Positions 30,516 through 40,369 of a stretch of 64,000 nt of DNA are shown here, one piece after another; position 1 is the first letter of the stretch; each line of letters begins with the position of its first letter. The translations under genes and the position numbers were made by a program. Source of the stretch: Flectonema sp. DT1601. Lineage: Eukaryota; Euglenozoa; Diplonemea; Diplonemida; Diplonemidae. The DNA lies in contig OZ025822.1 in assembly GCA_964019425.1 (NCBI GenBank), forward strand, positions 620,001 to 684,000. The letters run 5' to 3'. Under the pieces are notes generated by a model. It was not told the DNA's origin and did no database searches. It saw nothing but the letters and a program-made list of their open reading frames with translations.

Positions 30516-32288
30516 CTATCTGCTGGTGATGGTGAGTGGTTCAGGGACGCCAACATCGAAAAAAGATCTCAATATTTCAACCCGACCGTTGTCACTATTG
30601 TCCTGCTTGTCAACAACAATATCAGCGATGTTGGCTTCCCTACCGAGAAGCAGTGCAGTAGCGATCTTGTTAAAGTTGTCCCACTTCCCAACTCCACGAG
30701 ACTCAAGTTCGTACATCCATTCTTCTGGATTACTGTTCTCAGTAGTTGGGATGACTTCGTACAGGACCAGAGTGATCCCATCATGAATAATAGTTTGATG
30801 AAATACACAAATCTCAATCATCTCTTTCACATTTAAATACAATCCCTGTTCACATAACATCGGAACATTCATTTGACAACCTGCTCTTTCAACAACACCA
30901 ACAAGGTGAGTCATCCTTCCAATAAAGCTGTATCTTCTGATGCGTTCACTCCCCAGATCCCCGCAGACAAGTTTTCCAGAGGCCATTCCAATATTAAGAG
31001 ACAAGACTGAAGTTGTACCTTCTTGATAAGAAGATAAGATTGTGTCTGATGATCGGATGATGTTCTGACTGGCTTCCACGCTTGACATAGGATGGCTGCT
31101 GTGGTTTCTAGTTGCTCCAAAATTCGCATAAATTCTATCACCCAAGAACAAGTCAAGAGTTCCCTTGTTTTTCGTAATGATAGAACTACAGACAGAAACC
31201 ATATCGTCAATAAGTGACTTGAATAGTTTCTGACTCCGTTGCAACACATCATAAGAATTCCTGATATTTATAATTATAATCGAAGCAGTTGTTACTACAA
31301 ACTGTCTTCCAATCACAGGAACCTTTGCATTCCCAGTGCTAAGGGCCGATATGGTGCTGCTGATACCCCTGCTTGCTTCACTGATATGTAAACTATCTTC
31401 ACTTTTACTACTTTCACTTTCACTTTCACGTTCACTTTCATTAGCAAAACATGATTGCGGTAAGTATGGTCGGTATGATTTTAAGTTAGCTAATATTCTT
31501 TCAAAAGAAGATTTCAATTCTTCCGGAATCTCCGCCAACGCGAGTAATTCAGAAGCAAGTTCCAAATCAAATTTAGAAAGTGATGTGGCGATGTGATTAG
31601 CTGTATCAATGGAAGCTAGGATCCGTTTCTTTTCTTCCAAAACAGTGAATGCGAATCCCCTCGTACACATGAAATCAATTACCAAAACCATTAGCTGAGA
31701 CCCTAACGTAATTACAGAGTAGAATACAGTTGTGCCACAAGGAAGTGTCTCACAGTTGCAAAGTATATCCCAACGTGTTTCCTGACTAGGAACTCCCCAC
31801 TCCAAGCTGTACATCCCAAATCGAAAAATGCGTTCCCCTGCATTTAATACCAACCAAAAACTGCAAAAACAAACTACTGCTACGGATGTCGATGGCTTTG
31901 TTTCACAAACTAATAAAATATCCGTCAGCAATACATAAATTGGCCAACGAGGGTTTTCCAATGTCGTCGACGCAACGAGGTCGGTCATCAAAAGAGGGAC
32001 GCAGTGTGCGCAGCACATGAGTTGAATAAAGAAATCAGTGGGTTGTAGCTTTAACACACACAGGTAGAAGAATATAACAAGACACACAACAAATGAAAAA
32101 CCAGTTGCTAGTCCCTTGATATGTTTCTCATAGTCAACAGCACTTGCCGCTGACGGAAACAACACTATGGCTGCAATGATGTGAGAGCCCATCAAAACTC
32201 GTTTTCGTTTTATTTGTAAAGGTGTGTCGCCATCTTGTACGGCATAATTAATACAACACTCGAAAATCTTCAAGAAACGCTGCAACAT
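30516..32288 (-). CDS. Six-pass membrane protein with cyclase-like domain, copy 9 (590 aa)
   Basis: ATG at 32288. The N-terminus reads LKIFECCINYAVQ, a form shared with copies 11 and 12 (others LKICERC). Loop 1 is SAASAVDYEKHIKGLATG, and the cysteine loop RWDILCNCETLPCGTTVFYS. In the cyclase-like domain GSERIRRYSFIG replaces GSENIRRYSFIG. The tail has VDKQDNSDNG. Linker ERESESESSKSEDS. Confidence 0.85.
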   Translation of the reverse strand: MLQRFLKIFECCINYAVQDGDTPLQIKRKRVLMGSHIIAAIVLFPSAASAVDYEKHIKGLATGFSFVVCLVIFFYLCVLKLQPTDFFIQLMCCAHCVPLLMTDLVASTTLENPRWPIYVLLTDILLVCETKPSTSVAVVCFCSFWLVLNAGERIFRFGMYSLEWGVPSQETRWDILCNCETLPCGTTVFYSVITLGSQLMVLVIDFMCTRGFAFTVLEEKKRILASIDTANHIATSLSKFDLELASELLALAEIPEELKSSFERILANLKSYRPYLPQSCFANESERESESESSKSEDSLHISEASRGISSTISALSTGNAKVPVIGRQFVVTTASIIIINIRNSYDVLQRSQKLFKSLIDDMVSVCSSIITKNKGTLDLFLGDRIYANFGATRNHSSHPMSSVEASQNIIRSSDTILSSYQEGTTSVLSLNIGMASGKLVCGDLGSERIRRYSFIGRMTHLVGVVERAGCQMNVPMLCEQGLYLNVKEMIEICVFHQTIIHDGITLVLYEVIPTTENSNPEEWMYELESRGVGKWDNFNKIATALLLGREANIADIVVDKQDNSDNGRVEILRSFFDVGVPEPLTITSR

Positions 32289-32669
32289 TTGTGATCTGGT
32301 CACACCTGGAAAGGATTTAGCTTAATTTCAGAGTAGTAACTAAAATGCTAAATAATGGATTACATTCGTACATAACAAAAATAATGTCAGTAAATGTATC
32401 TTGCCGAATATGGTAGTTCAGCGGGGTAACTTGATACTATGAATGTTAAGATGTTGTAATCTCAGTGTAGTTTATAAATGATAACACACCGAAAGGAGTT
32501 TGTGAATTCGGAAGAATTTCAACAAGATAGTAGTGACAGTGTAAATAATATATTTGAATTAACGACAGAGAACTCAAGTTATAAACAAACCCCGGTCTCC
32601 GAGGCTAAAAAGGCTCCGAACGACAGAAAGGGAAAGCGTAAAGGGCAAGAGGGGAGTGAGGGCAGCAGT

Positions 32670-34442
32670 CTATCTGCTGGTGATGGTGAGTGGTTCAGGG
32701 ACGCCAACATCGAAAAAAGATCTCAATATTTCAACCCGACCGTTGTCACTATTGTTCTGCTTGTCAACAACAATATCAGCGATGTTGGCTTCCCTACCGA
32801 AAAGCAGTGCAGTAGCGATCTTGTTGAAGTTGTCCCACTTCCCAACTCCACGAGACTCAAGTTGGTACATCCATTCTTCTGGTTTACTGTTCTCAGTAGT
32901 TGGGATGACTTCGTACAGGACCAGAGTGATCCCATCATGAATAATAGTTTGATGAAATACACAAATCTCAATCATCTCTTTCACATTTAAATACAATCCC
33001 TGTTCACATAACATCGGAACATTCATTTGACAACCTGCTCTTTCAACAATACCAACAAGGTGAGTCATCCTTCCAATAAAGCTGTATCTTCTGATGTTTT
33101 CACTCCCCAGATCCCCGCAGACAAGTTTTCCAGAGGCCATTCCAATATTAAGAGACAAGACTGAAGTTGTACCTTCTTGATAAGAAGATAAGATTGTGTC
33201 TGATGATCGGATGATGTTCTGACTGGCTTCCACGCTTGACATAGGATGGCTGCTGTGGTTTCTAGTTGCTCCAAAATTCGCATAAATTCTATCACCCAAG
33301 AACAAGTCAAGAGTTCCCTTGTTTTTCGTAATGATAGAACTACAGACAGAAACCATATCGTCAATAAGTGACTTGAATAGTTTCTGACTCTGTTCCAACA
33401 CATCATAAGAATTCCTGATATTTATAATTATAATCGAAGCAGTTGTTACTACAAACTGTCTTCCAATCACAGGAACCTTTGCATTCCCAGTGCTAAGAAC
33501 CGATATGGTGCTGCTGATACTCCTGCTTGCTTCACTGATATGTAAACTATCTTCACTTTTACTACTTTCAATTTCAATTTCACGTTCACCTTCATTAGCA
33601 AAACATGATTGCGGTAAGTATGGTCGGTATGATTTTAAGTTAGCTAATATTCTTTCAAAAGAAGATTTCAATTCTTCCGGAATCTCCGCCAACGCGAGTA
33701 ATTCAGAAGCAAGTTCCAAATCAAATTTAGAAAGTGATGTGGCGATGTGATTAGCTGTATCAATGGAAGCTAGGATCCGTTTCTTTTCTTCTAAAACAGT
33801 GTATGCGAATCCCCTCGTACACATGAAATCAAGTATTAAAACCATCAGTTGAGACAATAACGAAGTTACAGAGTAGAGCACAGTTGCGCCACAAGGAAGT
33901 GTCTCACAGTTGCAAAGTAAATCCCGACGTGATTCCTGACTGGGAACTCCCCACTCCAAGCTGTACATCCCAAATCGTGAAGCGCGTTCCACCGCATTTA
34001 ATACCAACCAAACACAACAAAAACAAACTACTGCTACGGATGTCGATGGCTTTGTCTCACAAACTAATAAAATATCCGTCAGTAATACAACAATTGGCCA
34101 ACGAGGGCTTCCCAATGTCAGCGACGTAACGAGGTCGGTTATTAAAAGAGGAATGCAGTGTGCGCAGCATATGAGTTGAATAAAGGATTCAGTGGGTTGT
34201 AGCTTTAACACACACAGGTAGAAGAATACAGCAATACACACAACAAATGAAAAACCAGCACCTATCCCCGTGAAATGTTTCTCATAGGTACCAGCACTTG
34301 CCGTTGACGGAAACAACACTATGGCTGCCATGATGTGAGAGCCTATCAAAACTCGTTTTCGTTTTATTTGTAAGGGAGTGTCGCCATCTTGTACGGCATA
34401 ATTGATACAACGCTCACTAATCTTCAAGAAACGCTGCAACAT
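32670..34442 (-). CDS. Six-pass membrane protein with cyclase-like domain, copy 10 (590 aa)
   Basis: The family start (ATG at 34442, MLQRFLKISERC) is used here. A 2-nt deletion just before it (GGTCACCTGG in place of GGTCACACCTGG on the plus strand) opens the frame upstream to about 34529, but that extension runs through the acceptor region and is probably not translated. Loop 1 is STASAGTYEKHFTGIGAG, and the cysteine loop RRDLLCNCETLPCGATVLYS, followed by TSLLSQ. LVGIVERAG replaces LVGVVERAG. Confidence 0.85.
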   Translation of the reverse strand: MLQRFLKISERCINYAVQDGDTPLQIKRKRVLIGSHIMAAIVLFPSTASAGTYEKHFTGIGAGFSFVVCIAVFFYLCVLKLQPTESFIQLICCAHCIPLLITDLVTSLTLGSPRWPIVVLLTDILLVCETKPSTSVAVVCFCCVWLVLNAVERASRFGMYSLEWGVPSQESRRDLLCNCETLPCGATVLYSVTSLLSQLMVLILDFMCTRGFAYTVLEEKKRILASIDTANHIATSLSKFDLELASELLALAEIPEELKSSFERILANLKSYRPYLPQSCFANEGEREIEIESSKSEDSLHISEASRSISSTISVLSTGNAKVPVIGRQFVVTTASIIIINIRNSYDVLEQSQKLFKSLIDDMVSVCSSIITKNKGTLDLFLGDRIYANFGATRNHSSHPMSSVEASQNIIRSSDTILSSYQEGTTSVLSLNIGMASGKLVCGDLGSENIRRYSFIGRMTHLVGIVERAGCQMNVPMLCEQGLYLNVKEMIEICVFHQTIIHDGITLVLYEVIPTTENSKPEEWMYQLESRGVGKWDNFNKIATALLFGREANIADIVVDKQNNSDNGRVEILRSFFDVGVPEPLTITSR

Positions 34443-35409
34443 TTGTGATCTGGTCACCTGGAAAGGATTTAGCTTCATTTCAGAGTAGTAATGAAAAACT
34501 AAACAATGAATTACATTCGTACATAACAAAAATAATGTCAGTAAATGTATCTTGCCGAATATAGTAGTTCAGCGGGGTAACTTGATACTATGTTTAAATA
34601 TAAAGCAAGTTGAAACTGCCTAATACGAATATGGGGTTCGGCCAAACCTGGTTGCAATGAAAAGAGACCAACAGTTGGTTCCGAATATGGGGATTCGGGG
34701 GCCACGTACTATAGCCCCATGCCATGTAGCCCGTTACAGCTTAAAACTAGGATTTCTTCACACGGCGGGGGGTTAACTGTTCGAGTTTGTACGTAAAATA
34801 CAAATGTATTGTATCATAAACAACATAACGATAATTTAACATTAGTTTTAGATACAGTGACTAGGTGTGATGCTTAACTTAGCCTTTTAAAGTAACTATT
34901 TAGGTTTCGAGAGTAATCCATATACCTCTTACCTCTATTCTCTCATCATCAGTTATGGTATAGAAGTAGTCAATCAGCTATTGTGACTGAAGCATCTTAG
35001 CAAGACTAGGATGTAGTTACTTTGTTATAATGTTTATAAAAAGAAACATTATTCTAATCGTATCGGATTGTGATGTACTTTTACGTTGTTTGCTTTCCTG
35101 TTTGTGAAAGAACTAAGCAACTAATACACAATTCCAAATACAAAATTCCAACCTACTCATCGTGCTTTCGATAGTGTTCTGAATGTTAAGATGTTGTAAT
35201 CTCAGTGTAGTTTATAAATGATAACACACCGAAAGGAGTTTGTGAATTCAGAAGAATTTCAACAAGATAGTAGTGACAGTGTAAATAATATATTTGAATT
35301 AACGACAGAGAACTCAAGTTATAAACAAACCCCGGTCTCCGAGGCTAAAAAGGCTCCGAACGACAGAAAGGGAAAGCGTAAAGGGCAAGAGGGGAGTGAG
35401 GGCAGCAGT
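34443..35409. repeat. Spacer between copies 10 and 11 with dispersed repeats
   Basis: Contains the cyclase upstream block, then a block with GAATATGGGGTTCGGCC and GGGGGCCACGTACTATAGCC (about 34620-34730) repeated at 37370-37480. Next is a block with CATAACGATAATTTAACATT (about 34770-34910) repeated at 44163-44298 and 49245-49385, then the common 3' spacer. No gene is seen. Confidence 0.75.
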
Positions 35410-37185
35410 CTATCTGCTGGTGATGGTGAGTGGTTCAGGGACGCCAACATCGAAAAAAGATCTCAATCTTTCAACCCGACCGTTGTCACTATTGTTCTGC
35501 TTGTCAACAACAATATCAGCGATGTTGGCTTGCCTACCAAGAAGCAGTGCAGTAGCGATCTTGTTAAAGTTGTCCCACTTCCCAACTCCACGAGACTCAA
35601 GTTGGTACATCCATTCTTCTGGTTTACTGCTCTCAGTAGTTGGGATGACTTCGTACAGGACCAGAGTGATCCCATCATGAATAATAGTTTGATGAAATAC
35701 ACAAATCTCAATCATCTCTTTCACATTTAAATACAATCCCTGTTCACATAACATCGGAACATTCATTTGACAACCTGCTCTTTCAACAACACCAACAAGG
35801 TGAGTCATCCTTCCAATAAAGCTGTATCTTCTGATGTTTTCACTCCCCAGATCCCCGCAGACAAGTTTTCCAGAGGCCATTCCAATATTAAGAGACAAGA
35901 CTGAAGTTGTACCTTCTTGATAAGAAGATAAGATTGTGTCTGATGATCGGATGATGTTCTGACTGGCTTCCACGCTTGACATAGGATGGCTGCTGTGGTT
36001 TCTAGTTGCTCCAAAATTCGCATAAATTCTATCACCCAAGAACAAGTCAAGAGTTCCCTTGTTTTTCGTAATGATAGAACTACAGACAGAAACCATATCG
36101 TCAATAAGTGACTTGAATAGTTTCTGACTCCGTTGCAACACATCATAAGAATTCCTGATATTTATAATTATAATCGAAGCAGTTGTTACTACAAACTGTC
36201 TTCCAATCACAGGAACCTTTGCATTCCCAGTGCTAAGAGCCGATATGGTGCTGCTGATACCTCCTCCACTTGCTTCACTGATATGTAAACTATCTTCACT
36301 TTTACTACTTTCAATTTCAATTTCACGTTCACTTTCATTAGCAAAACATGATTGAGGTAAGTATGGTCGGTATGATTTTAAGTTAGCTAATATTCTTTCA
36401 AAAGAAGATTTCAATTCTTCCGGAATCTCCGCCAACGCGAGTAATTCAGAAGCAAGTTCCAAATCAAATTTAGAAAGTGATGTGGCGATGTGATTAGCTG
36501 TATCAATGGAAGCTAGGATCCGTTTCTTTTCTTCTAAAACAGTGTATGCGAATCCCCTCGTACACATGAAATCAATTACCAAAACCATTAGCTGAGACCC
36601 TAACGAAGTTACAGAGTAGAGCACAGTTGTGCCACAAGGAAGTGTCTCACAGTTGCAAAGTAAATCCCGACGTGTTTCTTGACTAGGAACTCCCCACTCG
36701 AAGTTGTACATCCCAAATCGAAAAATGCGTTCCCCTGCATTTAATACCAACCAAAAACAACAAAAACAAACTACTGCTACGGATGTCGATGGCTTTGTCT
36801 CACAAACTAATAAAACATCCGTCAGTAATACAACAATTGGCCAACGAGGGCTTCCCAATGTCAGCGACGTAACGAGGTCGGTTATTAAAAGAGGAATGCA
36901 ATGTGCGCAGCATATGAGTTGAATAAAGAAATCAGTGGGTTGTAGCTTTAACACACACAGGTAGAAGAATATAAGAACACACACAACAGATGAAAAACCA
37001 TTTGCTAATGCCGCGAAATGTTTCTCATAGGTACCAACCCTTGCCGTTGACGGAAACAACACTATGGCTGCAATGATGTGAGAGCCCATCAAAACTCGTT
37101 TTCGTTTTATTTGTAAAGGAGTGTCGCCATCTTGTACGGCATAATTAATACAACACTCGAAAATCTTCAAGAAACGCTGCAACAT
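35410..37185 (-). CDS. Six-pass membrane protein with cyclase-like domain, copy 11 (591 aa)
   Basis: ATG at 37185 (MLQRFLKIFECC). Loop 1 is STARVGTYEKHFAALANG; membrane segment 2 has SSVVCVLIFFYL. The region before the cysteine loop matches copy 4 (GERIFRFGMYNFEWGVPSQE), while the loop itself (RRDLLCNCETLPCGTTVLYS) matches copy 10, again a mosaic. Linker EREIEIESSKSEDS with Gly-Gly; VLQRSQ form of the domain start. Its upstream flank carries the TAAATAATGG block and then the GAATATGGGGTTCGG repeat. Confidence 0.85.
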   Translation of the reverse strand: MLQRFLKIFECCINYAVQDGDTPLQIKRKRVLMGSHIIAAIVLFPSTARVGTYEKHFAALANGFSSVVCVLIFFYLCVLKLQPTDFFIQLICCAHCIPLLITDLVTSLTLGSPRWPIVVLLTDVLLVCETKPSTSVAVVCFCCFWLVLNAGERIFRFGMYNFEWGVPSQETRRDLLCNCETLPCGTTVLYSVTSLGSQLMVLVIDFMCTRGFAYTVLEEKKRILASIDTANHIATSLSKFDLELASELLALAEIPEELKSSFERILANLKSYRPYLPQSCFANESEREIEIESSKSEDSLHISEASGGGISSTISALSTGNAKVPVIGRQFVVTTASIIIINIRNSYDVLQRSQKLFKSLIDDMVSVCSSIITKNKGTLDLFLGDRIYANFGATRNHSSHPMSSVEASQNIIRSSDTILSSYQEGTTSVLSLNIGMASGKLVCGDLGSENIRRYSFIGRMTHLVGVVERAGCQMNVPMLCEQGLYLNVKEMIEICVFHQTIIHDGITLVLYEVIPTTESSKPEEWMYQLESRGVGKWDNFNKIATALLLGRQANIADIVVDKQNNSDNGRVERLRSFFDVGVPEPLTITSR

Positions 37186-38502
37186 TTGTGATCTGGTCAC
37201 ACCTGGAAAGGATTTAGCTTCATTTCAGAGTAGTAACTAAAATGCGTAAATAATGGATTACATTCGTACATAACAAAAATAATGTCAGTAAATGTATCTA
37301 GCCGAATATGGTAGTTCAGCGGGGTAACTTGATACTATGATTAAATATAAAGCAAGTTGAAACTGCCTAATACGAATATGGGGTTCGGCCAAACCTGGTT
37401 GCAATGAAAAGAGACCAACAGTTGGTTCCGAATATGGGGATTCGGGGGCCACGTACTATAGCCCCATGCCATGTAGCCCGTAAAGGTAATGTAGGTAATG
37501 TTAGTGTAGGTATACACTCTGCGATTGACGTAAATACTTTACGTTATAATAAATGGCTCTAACTTAGCTGCATACACATCTCTTTTTCCGTGTTGTCATT
37601 CAGTGCAGTACGGAATCGAGTTATTCAATTTTGAATTAATTGTGAGCCCTGGGAAACCAAAACCAGGGTATAATGTAATACGGCAGAGTGTAGGTTTCAC
37701 CCACAAATTACCTGCTTAAAATCAACAATTCCTTGAATAAAATATGTTAGTAAAAATTGCTAATTCGTAGCACACTACTAGCGGAGCACTCACCTTAAAT
37801 AAATTACGGTAGCGTTATCCAGAATTCAGTTAGAAAACCTGAGGGGGGTGCATAATCTAACAAATTACGTTGGGGTGATGGCATCAACGGGTTTTGGGTT
37901 AAGACATTTAATTGGCAAAGTCCAGAGTGGGGAATGTATTCAAAAAGAAAACAATCATCCGTGTCTCTCTGTGTTCTATACGCGAACATGTTAGAGTTCT
38001 CACAGAAATGACCTTCATGGTTAAGAGTTACCTCAGTATTTTCTACCTGTAGTTTATGTAACAGGAATGTACTTTCTTTCAATAAAGAAAACAAAACGAC
38101 GTTAAACGTACTGATTCCTATACGCTATGTTCCTACATTCTTAGTAATTTTCCACACTGCTAACAAACACATTCTTGCTTCTTGTGTTCATAGTCTTGGT
38201 AAACCTCTTAACAATAAAGGACATTGGGTGACAATTTGACAATTTTCGGTATGTAGAAGAGCTCGCTATGTAACTCGTCAGTGGCTGGACATCGAGAGAC
38301 AAGACTGTGTGTGTATTTTTAAAGGACATGCAGGGTTCACTTTGTCATATCATATTTCTGAGCCCTACCTTTTCCCCATTGGCTCTTTTTTCAAAAAAGA
38401 GTCAAAAAAAACAGTCCGTAATGGGTTAATAATTAAAAAGTCTTGAAAACTAAACTACAGCCAACGAACACCAGGGATGGGGTGAAACTTTGACAATGTA
38501 AA
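37186..38502. other. Intergenic DNA between copy 11 and the retroelement
   Basis: Holds the upstream block of copy 11, the GAATATGGGG repeat (37370-37480) and a hairpin-repeat copy (about 37632-37700). About 0.8 kb follows with short frames but no convincing gene. It ends with GGGGTGAAACTTTGACAATG at 38478, the left half of a split palindrome-type element. Confidence 0.6.
38498..38502. repeat. Left target-site duplication GTAAA
   Basis: GTAAA ends the left flank (…ACAATGTAAA). The same five bases begin the right flank at 43467-43471. The uninterrupted sequence ACAATGTAAAAACAGTAAC is present at about 6028-6046. Confidence 0.75.
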
Positions 38503-38770
38503 GTTAGTATCATTAATTTTAGAACAGAAAAGTGAGAATAAGAAAAATAGAGATCAATAAAAGAAAAGTATTCATTTCTGCAGTTTCCTAACATCAAAGG
38601 GTAATAGAAATATGTAGTTTCAGGCCTTAATCTTATACTACTTGTCCCTTTTTAGGCCTTCATCAGTAAGTTCTAAGGGACTTCATTCTATGTTGAAGTT
38701 GCTATCGTTCAAAGATAAAAATCCATCGGAGCTCGCCAGGATAGGGCTAGCAATGTTTATTTGCTTTTGC

Positions 38771-39985
38771 TCAATTTGAATTTTTGACGTCTGGTCGTTT
38801 CACTATTACAGTCGAGTTAATGGATGAGTCGTCATCCAATTTCCGTTTTACTTTATCTTCGCATATCATCAAAGGTCCTATATTCGCAGGTGTCATCGTA
38901 ACATCCATATCAGTCTGAGCTTTTAATGGTATCATATGGAAACTATACTCTGTAGTTCGGTACATCTTGTCAAAATGATCGAAAGGGAGTCTTAAATCTT
39001 TTGTGCCTTTAAGAATGTCTCGGATGATCATGGACTCAAATGAGACTAGCGCAACAATAAAGTGAGTCATCCTTGTTTTCGCTTTATGTAGAATAAGTGC
39101 TGCGGCTGCTTCAGGATAATCGAAATCTGCTGGGTTAACGAAGTACTCGATTCTCCTGTTGAATTTAGTCATGCAAGCCATGTTAAGTACTTGTAGCGAG
39201 AACCAACCATCTGGTGATGGTTTATGCTCTGAGTTGTTCGGTTCTACTTTAAGAGATTCTTCATAAAATCGCTGTTGGTAGTTTTGCAGAAAACTGAAGT
39301 TAATTCTATCGATATATAAATGATCTGCAATGAAGTTGAGCGCTGCCCATCCGCATTCTCCACCGAGAAGCCCTTCTCCTGATGTTTGATGTAGGGATGG
39401 TGGAAATCGTTTATCCAAGGAATGGCTTGTAGAGCCTGTGTGGTTAATTGTATCCTTTTCGATGCTTAATGGGACTTTGTGACTAAACTTCTCAAAAGTA
39501 AGGTTGATACGTCGACGCATTGCAGCTGCTGTATTACCATCATCAATGTGAGAGCTAATGAAGCGGAGGCATGCTGCTCTGATATTGTCAGATTTATAGC
39601 CCCGGTTGAGTAATCTATAAGTTACCGCTTCAAGTTCCTGTAAAAAATCTGCCTGGTTGTTGCAGATTTTTAAAGCTCGTAAGATCATGGTGGTAAAGAT
39701 ACCTGAACCCATTGATTCTTGAGCTGCGGAATGCTGATGAGTAAACCTTGTTGGCGTAATATGCCAACCCCTGGCTTTGTCGTTAACACTTAAACGAATC
39801 CATCGTTTATTTGTGTTAGTGATCTCTATTCGGATACGAATTCCTATATAAGAGACATCATCGATATTATTCGAAGTATCAGTGTAATCCATTGAATATA
39901 GACTTGCTGGTGGAGGGTCGCAACTCCAGGTGAGGAAGTCGTCGATGTATCTACACGAGTGGTCATGTTGCCGTGAGTTTGAACC
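38771..39985 (-). pseudogene. RT C-terminal fragment (RYIDD type) fused to a Josephin-like cysteine protease domain
   Basis: An ORF with an internal ATG at 39892 (373 codons) is open further upstream to about 39985, where a stop in the TTAG tract ends it. The upstream part reads CRYIDDFLTW, an RT catalytic YxDD motif of the Penelope/DIRS-like type. It is followed by a typical RT thumb signature (HQHSAAQESMGSG, LLNRGYKSDNIR). About residues 175-330 from the ATG look like a Josephin or papain-like fold: GGECGWAALNFI (possible catalytic Cys), DGWFSLQVL, TRMTHFIVALVSF (possible His) and IIRDILKG (possible Asp), ending EYSFHMIPL. The palm upstream of YIDD is absent, so this is a remnant. The protease call is by pattern and needs a profile search. 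Confidence 0.55.
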
Positions 39986-39987
39986 GT

Positions 39988-40010
39988 GAGTTAGTTAGTT
40001 AGTTAGTTAT
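39988..40010. repeat. (TTAG)n microsatellite
   Basis: Five TTAG-like units (GAGTTAGTTAGTTAGTTAGT). It marks the upstream limit of the RYIDD fragment. Confidence 0.9.
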
Positions 40011-40177
40011 TTAATCCAACGTTACTGTATATTATGAGTGCTAGGTAACTCACAGTAACAGAGGACCCAATCCGTAGCCATATCCGAAGATTTCGCATGG
40101 ATTGTTGAAGTAGCATCGACTGAAGATTAATAAATACCAATCTCCAGCTTTCCGCCTCGCCTAGCTTATTAAACTAT

Positions 40178-40300
40178 CGAACTAAAATAAAAAAAAAAAT
40201 AAAAATAATAAAAAAAATAAAAATAATAAAAAAAATAAAATAAAATAAAATAAAATAAAATAAAAAAAAAAATTAATAATAAATAAATAAAAATCATCAA
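40178..40300. repeat. A/T-rich microsatellite, (AAAAT)n-like
   Basis: Runs of AAAAATAATA and AAAATAAAAT separate the RNase H region from the second RT fragment. Confidence 0.9.
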
Positions 40301-40369
40301 AATTAAAACGGGATAGAACAATTACACTGATAATATACTAAAGCACTCGTAGAGCATTAACAATTAACG

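Noticed and set aside
34443-34529. N-terminal extension of cyclase copy 10
   Set aside because: It exists only because a 2-nt deletion opened the leader; it would translate through the splice-acceptor region that is conserved in the other copies.
39988-40010. Internal telomere-like repeat (TTAG)n
   Set aside because: Only about five 4-bp units, no TTAGGG, and inside a retroelement; a simple microsatellite.
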